DNA of 45,512 bases from Candidatus Saccharimonadota bacterium (GCA_017421325.1 JAFOJO010000007.1:1-45512), one strand, 5' to 3'. Positions 1 to 8,771 are shown, counted from the stretch's first letter. Numbers and translations are program-made. Notes: generated by a model not told the origin, from the letters alone.

Positions 1-324
1 CCTAAAGGTTGGAGACTACCACAGATTAGAAACTATGTTAGCTACAACACGGGAGATAACGACTTCGCTAACCTTAACTTCTACTACAATGGTGCTAAAA
101 CCAATACTGGCGCAGGATTGATGGCAGCCCCTCTCTACTTTATGCGGTCCGGCGACGTGGGCAGTACTTCTATTAGCGGTTTCGGTGGCAGCGGCAGCTA
201 CTGGTCTAGTACGGTTAATAGTACTGGTAATGCCTACGACCTGGCCTTCTATTCCGGCTACGTTAAGCCCGCCAGCAGCAACTATAGGTACGTCGGTTTC
301 TCAGTACGCTGTATAGCTCGTTAG
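1..324 (+). CDS. FISUMP-domain surface protein, C-terminal fragment
   Basis: The reading frame is open from base 1, so the 5' part lies outside the window; it ends at TAG 322-324. The visible 107 residues start with PKGWRLP and end with YVGFSVRCIAR. This is the C-terminal half of a Fibrobacter succinogenes major paralogous (FISUMP) domain, with the usual YWSST and VRC motifs. The 32228-33790 protein has the same PKGWRLP, YYWSST and FPVRCVAR signatures, so the two are paralogs. The family is found in exported surface proteins of unknown function. The role and partner cannot be read from the sequence. Confidence 0.8.
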   Translation, partial: PKGWRLPQIRNYVSYNTGDNDFANLNFYYNGAKTNTGAGLMAAPLYFMRSGDVGSTSISGFGGSGSYWSSTVNSTGNAYDLAFYSGYVKPASSNYRYVGFSVRCIAR

Positions 325-463
325 CCTTAGCGTTCCCTCTCTCCGCCTTTTTCCGCAACTCTTTTTGTAAAGTTGCTACTTTAGAGAAAGCGCCGGCGGG
401 ATTAATGAAAAATACGGTCCGGTAGTATTATGGGATAGCGGTTTCCCGTTGCAACTTCCCCCA

Positions 464-507
464 CCAATATTGTAATACAGTTTACGTTAAAACTTATTAA
501 ATATTGG
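464..507. terminator. Hairpin at the 3' end of the DUF916-like gene
   Basis: CCAATATT (464-471) and AATATTGG (500-507) are inverted, with further pairing inside (GTTT/AAAC). The right arm contains the last codons of the minus-strand gene that stops at 497-499, so the gene end is mirrored downstream. It is probably a terminator. The rest of 325-463 holds only a weak hairpin, GCAACT/AGTTGC at 355-376, perhaps ending the FISUMP transcript. Confidence 0.4.
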
Positions 508-1348
508 ACTTTTTGCGGCGGTGGTGGCGGACGCTAAAAGTGATAAAGCCAATAATAGAGGCGATAACCAAGAGTACGAGGCAGAAGAACCAAATAGGGC
601 AGAGAATAACGTCTTTTACAACGGTAGAGACTTCGTTGTTGTAATAAACGGTTTGCTCTACCTTGACGATGCCGAGTACTGGGAGGTTGTCGATATTACG
701 ATTGATGTAGCGGGTGGTTTCAGGCATGACAATTTCGGAGAAACGGTTGTTTTGGTCTTCGTCGGTAGGGAAGATTTTTTCGCCGGTGACGGCATTACTG
801 ACATTAAGTGTGACAATGGCGGTTTCGTGGACGTTGCCGTGATTGTCGAGCAAAGCGCCAACCGAAATAGGGGTGGTAGTAGAGAATTCTGGAACGTTAT
901 TCTCAAGAATGGAGCCATCGTGGGTAACTTCGCCGGAGATGTCGGCATATATGATGCTGGCAAGGGCAAAGACGTTATTAATAGAAACGCCTTCGGATTC
1001 TTGCTTGGATGGGTCGGACGATACCATGATGGCGGCGTATTGGCCGCCGGCGGGGGCATCTTCGGGAACAGTGATAGAGAATTCTACTTCGCGGGCTTCG
1101 TTGGGGGCAACGGTGCCGGTGGGCTCGGAAATGGTGATCCATTCAGCGATTTTGGAATAAGCAGAGATAGTAGAAATATCGGCCTGATAATCTTCACCAA
1201 TTACATTATATGGGGAAACCGAAATAGAATAGGAAAAGTCGCTGGTAGAATTGACAGGATTAACGATAGTAATGGTGCCAGTAGTGGTTTCACCTGGGTT
1301 AATGGTGAAATTTTGGCTCATAGGTAAGATTGTAAATGCATTTTCCAT
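497..1348 (-). CDS. DUF916/WxLIP-like membrane protein
   Basis: 283 residues. The first ~120 residues match the pattern of the WxL-interacting-protein peptidoglycan-binding domain (DUF916): FTILPMSQNFTINPGE near the N-terminus, then VPEDAPAGGQYAAIMV. A transmembrane helix (about 245-268) and a basic tail follow, consistent with a C-terminal membrane anchor. In known families this domain is an extracellular Ig-like fold that binds cell-wall polymers. No signal peptide is visible, and an in-frame stop lies just upstream of the start, which is unusual for this family. A TATAAT at 1355-1360 is only 6 nt before the ATG, so the transcript is probably leaderless. The long plus-strand reading frame opposite is a shadow. 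Confidence 0.6.
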   Translation of the reverse strand: MENAFTILPMSQNFTINPGETTTGTITIVNPVNSTSDFSYSISVSPYNVIGEDYQADISTISAYSKIAEWITISEPTGTVAPNEAREVEFSITVPEDAPAGGQYAAIMVSSDPSKQESEGVSINNVFALASIIYADISGEVTHDGSILENNVPEFSTTTPISVGALLDNHGNVHETAIVTLNVSNAVTGEKIFPTDEDQNNRFSEIVMPETTRYINRNIDNLPVLGIVKVEQTVYYNNEVSTVVKDVILCPIWFFCLVLLVIASIIGFITFSVRHHRRKKSNI

Positions 1349-1403
1349 TACTCTATTATAGCAGATTTATATGGAAAATAATAAATAGTGATATAATGAA
1401 GGT
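1349..1403. promoter_or_regulatory. Divergent leaderless promoters (DUF916-like gene / serS)
   Basis: On the minus strand TATAAT lies at 1355-1360, 6 nt from the ATG at 1348. On the plus strand TATAAT lies at 1392-1397, 6 nt from the serS ATG at 1404. Transcription is expected to start about 6-7 nt after the -10 box, that is, at the start codon, leaving no room for a ribosome binding site. Confidence 0.65.
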
Positions 1404-2648
1404 ATGTTAGATGTGAAGTTTATTAGAGAAAACTTAGATTTGGTAGAGAGATCTGCTAAAGAGAAGGGTTACAAGATAGAAATTAAGGAAATCTTGGACT
1501 TAGACGAAAAAAGAAAAAAAGAATTGGCCAAGGTGGAGGCGCTAAGACAAAAGCGCAATGAAATAGCCAGTAAGATGAAGGGTGGTAAGCCAGAGTTAGA
1601 CTTAATAGAAGCTGGTAAAGCCGTAAAACGGGAACTAGCTGAAAAAGAAGAAGTATTAGCGAAAGTGGATGCGGAACTGAAGGCCGCATTAAAGGTGGTG
1701 CCAAATATCATCTTTGATGATGTGCCGCTAGGGGGCGAAGAAGACAGCGTGGAAGTGAAGCATTGGGGCGAGAATCATGCTACGGGGGTAGATCACTTGG
1801 ATTATGCAATGAGTCGCGATTGGGTAGATTTTGAGCGCGGTGCCAAAGTGGCGGGAGCGAAGTTTTATTATTTGAAGGGTGAGTTGGCGTTGCTGGAAAA
1901 CGCTTTATTGCAATATGGTTTAAGTAAAGTATTAGAACATGGGTTTACCTATATGACGGTGCCGGATATGGTAAGTTCTAGAGTACTAGAGGGCTGTGGT
2001 TTTAATCCGCGTTCTAGCGAACAAAGTGACGAATATTATATAGAGGGCGAAGATTTGGCACTGATAGCCACGGCGGAAATGCCACTTACGGGTTATCATA
2101 TGGATGAAATTATTGATGAAGACAAGTTGCCGCTATTTTATGCTGGGTATTCGGCGTGTTTTAGAAAAGAAGCTGGTACGTACGGTAAGTATACGCGAGG
2201 GCTGTTTAGGGTGCATCAATTCAATAAGCTAGAGATGTATGTGTTTTGCTTGCCAGAGCAAAGTAAAGAAATGCACGAAAAGATTTTAGCTATTGAAGAA
2301 GATATTTGGCAGGGGCTAGGCGTACCATATCATGTAGTGAATATTGCAGCAGGTGACCTTGGTGCACCAGCGGCGAAAAAATACGATATGGAATATTGGT
2401 CGCCGGTAAATCAGAAATATCAGGAGATTACTTCGTGTTCTAACTGTACGGATTTTCAGGCGCGGGCTTGCAATGTGCGAGTGCGACGCAAAGATGGTAC
2501 GGTGGAATTTGTGCATACTTTGAACGGAACGGCAATACCGCTAGCCAGGGCACTGGTAGTAATGTTGGAGAATTACGCTAAGGAAGGTGGTAAGCTGAAG
2601 GTGCCAGAGGTTTTGCGGCCATATCTAAATAATAGAGAGGAGATTTAA
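1404..2648 (+). CDS. serS: Serine-tRNA ligase
   Basis: 414 residues, normal for bacterial SerRS. The N-terminal ~110 residues form the two-helix coiled-coil arm that holds the long variable arm of tRNA-Ser. The class II catalytic core follows, with motif 2 (FRKEAG, RGLFRVHQF) and motif 3 (NGTAIPLARALV), plus the ITSCSNCTDFQARR-type serine pocket region. It charges tRNA-Ser with serine in the cytoplasm. Two of its substrates, tRNA-Ser(CGA) and tRNA-Ser(GGA), are encoded in this window. The start is set by a -10 box 6 nt upstream (leaderless). It is followed after 1 nt by hpf and then secA, so the three are probably co-transcribed. Confidence 0.97.
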   Translation: MLDVKFIRENLDLVERSAKEKGYKIEIKEILDLDEKRKKELAKVEALRQKRNEIASKMKGGKPELDLIEAGKAVKRELAEKEEVLAKVDAELKAALKVVPNIIFDDVPLGGEEDSVEVKHWGENHATGVDHLDYAMSRDWVDFERGAKVAGAKFYYLKGELALLENALLQYGLSKVLEHGFTYMTVPDMVSSRVLEGCGFNPRSSEQSDEYYIEGEDLALIATAEMPLTGYHMDEIIDEDKLPLFYAGYSACFRKEAGTYGKYTRGLFRVHQFNKLEMYVFCLPEQSKEMHEKILAIEEDIWQGLGVPYHVVNIAAGDLGAPAAKKYDMEYWSPVNQKYQEITSCSNCTDFQARACNVRVRRKDGTVEFVHTLNGTAIPLARALVVMLENYAKEGGKLKVPEVLRPYLNNREEI

Positions 2649-2649
2649 A

Positions 2650-3012
2650 ATGATTGAAAAAATTGAGCTAAGCGGTAATGATTATAAGATTGAAGAGCCC
2701 TTAAAGAAGTATGTAGAAAAGCGGATTGGTAAGCTAGATCGGTATTTACCACGGGGTTATAAAAAAGACGTAGTGGCTAAGGTGGTAGTGTCGGAAATCG
2801 GGAAGAATAAGACCGAAAAATATGAAATTTCGGTGGCGATGGACATTCCGGGCGGCAAGGTGATAGCAGCGCGTGATGAATGCTCAAACGTGTTTGCTGG
2901 GGTAGATTTGGTAGAGGCTAAGCTACTGGGGCAAATTCGGCGATATAAGCTAGAAGTGCAGCCGCATCGTCAGAAGAAAAGCTGGAGTAAACTCTTTATA
3001 AAGAGAAAGTAA
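2650..3012 (+). CDS. hpf: Ribosome hibernation promoting factor (short form)
   Basis: 120 residues with the HPF/RaiA beta-alpha-beta fold: IEKIELSGNDYKIEEPLKKY at the N-terminus and LVEAKLLGQIRRYK in the last helix. The protein binds the 30S decoding region of stalled ribosomes and promotes 70S inactivation or dimerisation. It lacks the ~60-residue C-terminal domain of long HPF and ends in a basic tail. The ATG is 1 nt after the serS stop and is preceded by AGAGAGGAG inside the serS end, which suggests translational coupling. secA follows after 40 nt. Confidence 0.9.
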   Translation: MIEKIELSGNDYKIEEPLKKYVEKRIGKLDRYLPRGYKKDVVAKVVVSEIGKNKTEKYEISVAMDIPGGKVIAARDECSNVFAGVDLVEAKLLGQIRRYKLEVQPHRQKKSWSKLFIKRK

Positions 3013-3015
3013 TAT

Positions 3016-3048
3016 GGTAAAATAGGGGGAAGTTAATTCTGTTTGGAG
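3016..3048 (+). promoter_or_regulatory. Possible secA promoter and ribosome binding site
   Basis: A TAAAAT-type -10 sequence around 3018-3023 is followed by a good Shine-Dalgarno GGAGG at 3044-3048, 4 nt from the secA ATG at 3053. This leadered arrangement contrasts with the leaderless starts common elsewhere in the window. Confidence 0.4.
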
Positions 3049-3052
3049 GCTT

Positions 3053-5857
3053 ATGGCGAAAAAACCTAAAGAGGCTGTGAAGGCTGATGTGAAAAAAGTT
3101 GCAAAATCTGCAAAAAGTATTAAAGTCAGAAAGGAAAAGAGGCCAACGGATAAGTTGGCGGATAAAACTGCTTTGACGAAATTTTTACAGGGCGTATTTG
3201 GTGATGCGCAGAAAAAAACTTTGAAGCGATTATGGAAGAGGGCGCAAGAAATTAATAAGCTAGAGCCAAAGTATGAGAAAATGAGCGACGAAGAGCTGGC
3301 CGAGCAAACAGAGGAATTTAAGCGAAAAATTGATAAGGCCTTGAAAGTAGCGCGAGCCGAGCAGGGTATTAATAAGACTGGCAAGAAACGTCCGCCAGTG
3401 AGTGATGTAAAGATTTTGAATGAACTTTTGCCAGAGGCTTTTGCGGTGGCGAGAGAGGCCGCTAAACGTGTGGCGGGCCTCCGACCTTATGATGTACAAT
3501 TAATCGGTGGCATGGTTTTGCACGAAGGTGCAGTGGCCGAGATGAAGACCGGCGAAGGTAAAACATTGGTAGCAATGTTGCCGGCATATTTGAATGGCTT
3601 GACCGGGCGTGGGGTGCATGTGGTAACAGTAAACGATTATTTAGCGCAGCGCGATGCGGGGTGGAACGGGCCGATTTATGATTTTCTCGGCATGAGTGTG
3701 GGTGTAATTATTAACAATGCTTCGTTTGTGTACGATGCTGAGTATGAGAATGAAGAGCACGAAGATGAGAGGTTTAGACATCTTCGTCCGGCTACACGTA
3801 AAGAAGCCTATGCGGCAGATATTACTTATGGTACGAATAATGAGTTTGGTTTTGACTATTTGCGCGACAATATGACTTCCGAGGTGCAGTATTTGCGCCA
3901 GCGGGGCTTAAACTTTGCGATCGTAGATGAAGTGGACTCAATTTTGATCGATGAGGCACGGACGCCTTTGATTATTTCTGCACCAGCGGGGGATAATCCA
4001 GAGAGTTATTATCAATTTGCCAAGGTAGCTTCAAGGCTGACGCCAGATGATTATATCTTTGATGAAAAACGTCGTTCTGTGACCTTGACCGATAAAGGTA
4101 TCGAGAAAATGCAGGAGATTTTAGGTGTAGATAATCTTTATTCTACTAAAAATACGCGGTTGGTTTACCACTTGGAGCAAGCAATACGGGCAGAGGTAGT
4201 GTTTAAACGTGATAAAGATTATGTGGTGACGAACTCTGGCGAAGTAATTATCGTAGATGAGCATACCGGTCGGCTAATGCAAGGGCGGCGGTATAATGAA
4301 GGCTTACACCAGGCGATAGAGGCTAAAGAGGGCGTAGTGGTAAAACAAGAGTCAATGACGTTGGCGACCATTTCCTTCCAGAATTTCTTCCGGTTGTATA
4401 CAAAGTTATCGGGTATGACTGGTACAGCATTTACTGAAGCAGAAGAATTTCAGCAGATTTATGCACTCGACGTAATTCAAATTCCACCAAATCGGCCAAT
4501 TGCGCGTGTAGATAAAGACGATTTGATCTACAAGACCAAGGCAGCGAAATTGAAGGCGATTGCGGAAGAAATAAAGAAATACCACGAGAAGGGCCAGCCG
4601 GTACTGGTGGGTTCGGGTTCGATTGCGAATAACGAGGAGATTGCGCGATATCTAGAACAATTCGATTTACCATATGAAATTTTGAATGCGAAGAACAACG
4701 AGCGCGAGGCGGCAATTATTGCGAAGGCTGGTGAAAAAGGTGCAATTACCCTGGCTACCAACATGGCGGGTCGTGGTACGGATATTAAGTTAGGTGAAGG
4801 CGTGAAAGAACTAGGTGGCTTGGTAGTGATAGGCTCGGAGCGGCACGACTCACGGCGGGTAGATAATCAGCTGAGAGGTCGTGGCGGCCGGCAGGGTGAC
4901 CCTGGTACGACGCAATTCTTTGTATCTTGTGAAGATGATTTGATGCGGATCTTCCAGGGCGATAGAGTAAAAATGTTGATGACACGCTTAGGGGTAGATG
5001 ACGATATGCCGATTCAAACCAAGGCGATTTCGAGGACTCTAGAAGCAGCGCAAAAACGGATTGAGGGCTTTAACTTTGATTCACGGAAAAATGTGGTGCA
5101 GTATGATAACGTGATTAACCGGCATCGCAAAGTGGTGTACATGATGCGGCGAAAGATCTTAGAAGGTGATAATATCTTCCCAGAGATTAAGCGGTTGATG
5201 CGCGACGAAACCAAGGCCTTGACGGAATTTTCTTCGCGCGTGAACAAGAAATTTGACGAAGAATTTAAAGCAGTATTCGACTTTGACGATGATTTGATTC
5301 ACGGAATTGGTATTGAACGCAAAGAAAAAGACCGCGAAAAGTTAGCACTAGAGGCAGTAGAAGAAGCTTATCGCAAGAAGGAAGAGGAATTTGGCGCCGA
5401 AACAATGCGTAAGATAGAACGCGAGGTGTATTTGAAAGTATTAGACACTTTATGGATGCAACATCTAGAGAATATGCAACACTTGCGTGAAGGGATACAC
5501 TGGCGTAGTGTGGGGCAGCGGGATCCATTGGTGGAATATCGTGCAGAATCACAGAAATTGTTCGATGGGTTGCAGCGGAATTTGCGCGAGGAAGTGCTAA
5601 AGATCTTGCTAACCATTACGCCGGCAGAAGCAGCGGCAGATAATGTAACTGATGGTGAGGAATATGAGAGCGAGCTCACTAAGATGGCAGAAAGTCAAAC
5701 CGAGAAGGGGGTGAACGAAATCTCGGCAGGCGAGAAGAACTTGGACGATGAATTTAAGAAACCGACTAAGACTACGGCGAAGAAGGCGACGGTGAAAAAG
5801 AGTGGAGTAAAGAAAAAATCTTCTAAGAAGAAGAAATCAAAATCAAAACGGAAGTAA
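3053..5857 (+). CDS. secA: Preprotein translocase ATPase SecA
   Basis: 934 residues. Motor domain NBD1 has Walker A MKTGEGKT (about residues 163-170) and Walker B DEVDSILIDEARTPL (about 290-305). NBD2 has ATNMAGRGTDIKLGEG and the arginine finger region QLRGRGGRQGDPG. The helical scaffold and wing follow (TLWMQHLENMQHLREGIH). It drives export of unfolded proteins through SecYEG using ATP. The N-terminus has an extra ~45-residue lysine-rich extension, and the C-terminus ends in a long K/S/T-rich tail in place of the zinc-binding CxCxnCH motif, so SecB-type binding is not expected. It is the last gene of the serS-hpf-secA cluster. Confidence 0.97.
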   Translation: MAKKPKEAVKADVKKVAKSAKSIKVRKEKRPTDKLADKTALTKFLQGVFGDAQKKTLKRLWKRAQEINKLEPKYEKMSDEELAEQTEEFKRKIDKALKVARAEQGINKTGKKRPPVSDVKILNELLPEAFAVAREAAKRVAGLRPYDVQLIGGMVLHEGAVAEMKTGEGKTLVAMLPAYLNGLTGRGVHVVTVNDYLAQRDAGWNGPIYDFLGMSVGVIINNASFVYDAEYENEEHEDERFRHLRPATRKEAYAADITYGTNNEFGFDYLRDNMTSEVQYLRQRGLNFAIVDEVDSILIDEARTPLIISAPAGDNPESYYQFAKVASRLTPDDYIFDEKRRSVTLTDKGIEKMQEILGVDNLYSTKNTRLVYHLEQAIRAEVVFKRDKDYVVTNSGEVIIVDEHTGRLMQGRRYNEGLHQAIEAKEGVVVKQESMTLATISFQNFFRLYTKLSGMTGTAFTEAEEFQQIYALDVIQIPPNRPIARVDKDDLIYKTKAAKLKAIAEEIKKYHEKGQPVLVGSGSIANNEEIARYLEQFDLPYEILNAKNNEREAAIIAKAGEKGAITLATNMAGRGTDIKLGEGVKELGGLVVIGSERHDSRRVDNQLRGRGGRQGDPGTTQFFVSCEDDLMRIFQGDRVKMLMTRLGVDDDMPIQTKAISRTLEAAQKRIEGFNFDSRKNVVQYDNVINRHRKVVYMMRRKILEGDNIFPEIKRLMRDETKALTEFSSRVNKKFDEEFKAVFDFDDDLIHGIGIERKEKDREKLALEAVEEAYRKKEEEFGAETMRKIEREVYLKVLDTLWMQHLENMQHLREGIHWRSVGQRDPLVEYRAESQKLFDGLQRNLREEVLKILLTITPAEAAADNVTDGEEYESELTKMAESQTEKGVNEISAGEKNLDDEFKKPTKTTAKKATVKKSGVKKKSSKKKKSKSKRK

Positions 5858-5896
5858 CTCCGATAGTCTAATTATAGCATAAGTGGTGTAAAAAGT

Positions 5897-5978
5897 CAAC
5901 TTTTCTTCGAAAAGTTGTCCTCTCGGCGTCAACTCGGAAAGAAAAATAAATTTTTCTTTCACTCGTTTCCTAGAGGGG
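5897..5978. repeat. Double-hairpin palindromic region after secA
   Basis: CAACTTTTC (5897-5905) pairs with GAAAAGTTG (5909-5917) over a 3-nt loop. GAAAGAAAAAT (5937-5947) pairs with ATTTTTCTTTC (5950-5960). A weak outer pairing CCTCT (5919-5923)/AGAGG (5972-5976) encloses the second hairpin. It could act as a secA terminator and resembles the multi-hairpin elements elsewhere in the window. Confidence 0.55.
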
Positions 5979-5989
5979 TCAAGATATGA

Positions 5990-5995
5990 TATAAT
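5990..5995 (+). promoter_or_regulatory. -10 box of the M16 peptidase gene
   Basis: TATAAT ends 9 nt before the ATG at 6005, giving a predicted leader of only a few nucleotides. Confidence 0.55.
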
Positions 5996-6004
5996 AAGGT
6001 TTAC

Positions 6005-7276
6005 ATGAAACACTCAGTGGAAGAAATTACGTTAAAGAATGGGGCAAAAGGGCTGCTGATAGATATCCCTGGTGCTAGCGTGATGTCTACTAGAATACAA
6101 TTTCGGGCGGGGATGATGTATGCTAAAAATCACAGTGTATACGAAATACCACACGTGGTGGAGCATCTGGCTTTTGGGGCAAATGCAAAATTTAAAGATG
6201 AGCAGGCCTTTGAGGCGGAATTTACCAAGAATGGAGCTTACCATAATGCTTGGACTTCGGATATTTCGGTATGTTACGAAACGGAATGCGCGGATTTTGA
6301 ATGGGATAGAATAATGGATTTGCAGCGGATATCGATTTGTGAGCCGAAGTTTAATGAGGAAGAATTGAAGAGTGAAAAAGCCAATGTAAAGACCGAGTTG
6401 ACTGGCTACATGAATGACTATTATAGGCTACTATGGCCACGAGTGCAGCAGGCGGTAGGTGAGGATATTTTGGATTTGCCAGAGCGAATTAAAACGATTC
6501 CGAATATTGAACTAAAAGATATTCGCGAGCATTACCGGCGGACACATACGGCGAAGAATATGATGTTTATTATTGCTGGTAAGATTAAGGGGCGTAAACA
6601 TAAGATAATGAAGATGTTGGACGCATGGGGGCTAAAGGAGGGTGAAAAGTTTGAGATACCGGTGGTAGATTTGCATACTGGCGAAGCAGTGTCGATTCGG
6701 CGGAAGGACGCTTCGAATATTACTTTTGGATTTTCGTTAGTGACGCCGCGGCATTTGGAACCGAATGAAGTGTTTGCGATGAACTGTTTGAATCATATCC
6801 TAAACGGTACGACAAATTCAAGGATATTTGGTGTGGCACGGAAACGGGGGTTAGTATACGGGATGGGGTCGTCGGTGGCATCAAATGCTTCTAGCTCGTA
6901 TTGGGATTTTGACGGGGAAGTAAATGTGGAGAACGCAGAAGCTTTGTTTGAGTTAATTCAAACGGAGCTAATGAAGACTTTGAACGGTGAAATACTAGAT
7001 ATGGATTTTCTGGCGGCGAAGTCGTATGCGCTAGGTAGGTTTCAAATGGGGGCACAGACGGTGGGGCAAATTGCGGATTATTATGCCGAAAATTACTTTA
7101 CCAACGAAGCGGTGGTGAAATATGACAGTATGCCAAATTTGATTAAGGGAATCGATAAATTTAAGATGATAGAGCTAGCGCGTGAGTTTGCCGGGTCGGG
7201 CATTAAAGGCTTTGCTGCGGTATCTTCTACGGAGAAAGCATTTATATCTAGCCTAGAGAGTAGATTAAACTTCTAA
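6005..7276 (+). CDS. M16-family zinc metallopeptidase
   Basis: 423 residues, two-lobed M16 (pitrilysin/insulinase) architecture. The inverted zinc motif HxxEH is present as HVVEHLAF (about residues 49-56), and the third ligand glutamate lies about 75 residues later in the SEKANVKTEL region. The second half (about 230-423) has the inactive M16_C lobe. Such enzymes clip peptides in a closed chamber; the substrate is unknown. No signal peptide is visible, so it is probably cytoplasmic. It has its own near-leaderless promoter. Its stop codon overlaps the left arm of the palindromic element at 7275-7432. Confidence 0.85.
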   Translation: MKHSVEEITLKNGAKGLLIDIPGASVMSTRIQFRAGMMYAKNHSVYEIPHVVEHLAFGANAKFKDEQAFEAEFTKNGAYHNAWTSDISVCYETECADFEWDRIMDLQRISICEPKFNEEELKSEKANVKTELTGYMNDYYRLLWPRVQQAVGEDILDLPERIKTIPNIELKDIREHYRRTHTAKNMMFIIAGKIKGRKHKIMKMLDAWGLKEGEKFEIPVVDLHTGEAVSIRRKDASNITFGFSLVTPRHLEPNEVFAMNCLNHILNGTTNSRIFGVARKRGLVYGMGSSVASNASSSYWDFDGEVNVENAEALFELIQTELMKTLNGEILDMDFLAAKSYALGRFQMGAQTVGQIADYYAENYFTNEAVVKYDSMPNLIKGIDKFKMIELAREFAGSGIKGFAAVSSTEKAFISSLESRLNF

Positions 7277-7432
7277 AAGTAATATCTAATTTATGCGCGT
7301 ATCACGTTCACGCAAGGATATTTTTAGTAAATTTCTTAACGGAAAATCTAGATTTCTTAATCTTCGATTTTCCTAAGATTTACTAAAAATCTCTTTGGTT
7401 CGTTCAATGCTTATAAATTAGATATTACTTTT
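7275..7432. repeat. Nested palindromic element mirroring the murD 3' end
   Basis: Three nested inverted repeats. The outer arms are 20/20 identical (7275-7294, AAAAGTAATATCTAATTTAT, and 7413-7432). Middle arms are at 7320-7338 and 7374-7390, and the innermost pair GGAAAATC/GATTTTCC is at 7341-7348 and 7366-7373. The right outer arm is the last codons of murD, so the left arm is an inverted copy of a gene end placed directly after the opposing gene's stop. It probably terminates both convergent transcripts. Confidence 0.8.
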
Positions 7433-8634
7433 TTGTATTGCTCACCTCTATCATAAACATTTTCAAACATATCGAAGCTGGCGGCGGAGGGAGACATGAT
7501 GACTACGGCACTATTTAAACTTTCTGCTGTTTTTCTAGCGAATTGAACGGCTGCTTCTAGTGAATTTGCTAAAGTGAAGCGACTATCTTGATAACGACTA
7601 GCGAGCTCGTGACCAGATTCACCGATTAAGATAACTTTTTTAACTTGCGGAGCTTTAATAATTTCGTAAATTTCGGGGAGATCTTCGTAATTGGTCTTAT
7701 CGCGACCGCCAAGGATGAGTACGACGTTGCTATCTGGAAAGGCATTGACGGCGACGCGAGTAGAAGATGGGTTGGTGGAGAAATTGTCGTCGTAATACTT
7801 TACGCCGTTTAGTTCGCGGAGAAATTCGAGGCGATGAGGCAGGCCGTGGAAATTACGTAGCCCTTCAATAATTTGCGACTTTTTCTCTCTGATAAATTCG
7901 TCTGGTGAGATATTTTGGTAGCTAGCTGTTGCAGCTATAGCGGCTAGGGCGTTTTCTTGGTTATGGACGCCAGGAAGGTGGATGGCTGCTAAAATATCCT
8001 GTGGGACTTTGTAGGGGTAAGGGATTTTCTGGGCTTTAGAGGTATCTGCGATTTTGACGGTTTCGGGGTTTTTGGAATAGTAAATTAAATAATCGTTCTC
8101 GGTTTGCCAGCGGGTAATGTTGGCTTTGGCGCTTAAATAATCTGCGTAATCTTTGTGGACATTCAGATGATCTGGCTCAAGGTGGCCGATGACTGCGATA
8201 TGGGGAGATTTCTGTAAATCCCAAAGTTGAAAACTAGACATTTCGTAAACTACTGTAGAGCTAGGTTTTAGATTGTCTAAGATTTCGATAGATGGGGCGC
8301 CGATGTTGCCGACTAAGTAAGCATCTTCACCGAGTGAATCTAGAATGGATTTAATGAAGGAGCAGGTAGTGCCTTTGCCTTTGGTGGCAGTAACACCAAT
8401 GATGGGGCAGGGACAGTGGTCGAAGAAGTATCTGGTGAGGCTAGATTCGTTTGGTAGCCCTAACGGTGGGACGGACGGGGAACGCAGGATTATATCATAG
8501 GACGAATAATCTCTCTGTTTTATTTCTTCGGGAGTGAAATTTTCAAAAATATCACATTCGGCATTAAAATGTGTCTTGAAATATTTTTCGGCGGCCTGGC
8601 CTTCTTTGCCGTAGCCTAGTAGTGCGATTTTCAT
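7411..8634 (-). CDS. murD: UDP-N-acetylmuramoyl-alanine-D-glutamate ligase (MurD-like)
   Basis: 407 residues, Mur ligase family. The N-terminal Rossmann-like domain starts MKIALLGYGKEGQAA, typical of MurD. The ATP-binding loop is GVTATKGKGTT (about residues 98-108), a variant of GTNGKST. The central domain has EMSSFQLWDL and HLEPDHLNVH, and the C-terminal domain begins near FHGLPHRLEFL and contains YYDDNFSTNP. MurD adds D-glutamate to UDP-MurNAc-L-Ala in peptidoglycan synthesis. The start is supported by AAGGA 7 nt upstream. The product is slightly short (usual ~450). Its 3' codons form the right arm of the 7275-7432 element. Confidence 0.88.
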   Translation of the reverse strand: MKIALLGYGKEGQAAEKYFKTHFNAECDIFENFTPEEIKQRDYSSYDIILRSPSVPPLGLPNESSLTRYFFDHCPCPIIGVTATKGKGTTCSFIKSILDSLGEDAYLVGNIGAPSIEILDNLKPSSTVVYEMSSFQLWDLQKSPHIAVIGHLEPDHLNVHKDYADYLSAKANITRWQTENDYLIYYSKNPETVKIADTSKAQKIPYPYKVPQDILAAIHLPGVHNQENALAAIAATASYQNISPDEFIREKKSQIIEGLRNFHGLPHRLEFLRELNGVKYYDDNFSTNPSSTRVAVNAFPDSNVVLILGGRDKTNYEDLPEIYEIIKAPQVKKVILIGESGHELASRYQDSRFTLANSLEAAVQFARKTAESLNSAVVIMSPSAASFDMFENVYDRGEQYKKVISNL

Positions 8635-8653
8635 AGTAGTTATCCTTTTGGGG

Positions 8654-8682
8654 TTGACTTTTGAATTAGTGTGCGGTAGAAT
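8654..8682 (+). promoter_or_regulatory. Strong orphan sigma70-type promoter
   Basis: TTGACT (8654-8659), 17-nt spacer, TAGAAT (8677-8682). It fires on the plus strand, away from murD and antisense to the 25-residue reading frame at 8694-8771. The predicted RNA would begin near 8689 and includes the hairpin GATTGCT/AGCAATC (8701-8724). No plus-strand gene follows. Confidence 0.5.
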
Positions 8683-8693
8683 TGATTTAGAGA

Positions 8694-8771
8694 TTATTTA
8701 GATTGCTTCTTTACTGGAGCAATCTTTAGTTTTATCGTGACTTTTATGTCTTCAATAGAAACGTTCATCAT
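8694..8771 (-). CDS. Possible 25-residue peptide upstream of murD
   Basis: A minus-strand frame, MMNVSIEDIKVTIKLKIAPV and five more residues, ends at TAA 8694-8696. It has one of the strongest Shine-Dalgarno sequences in the window (AGGAGGGG, 4 nt before the ATG). It is too short for family recognition. Its 3' half contains the inverted repeat GATTGCT/AGCAATC. GGGGTTGAC at 8650-8658 and GTCAACCCC at 8812-8820 flank the region as an inverted repeat. It may be a leader peptide of murD or a free-standing small protein. Confidence 0.4.
   Translation of the reverse strand: MMNVSIEDIKVTIKLKIAPVKKQSK

Noticed and set aside
521-1327. Long plus-strand reading frame of 268 residues
   Set aside because: It lies exactly opposite the DUF916-like gene, has no ribosome binding site and no recognisable motifs; shadow frame.
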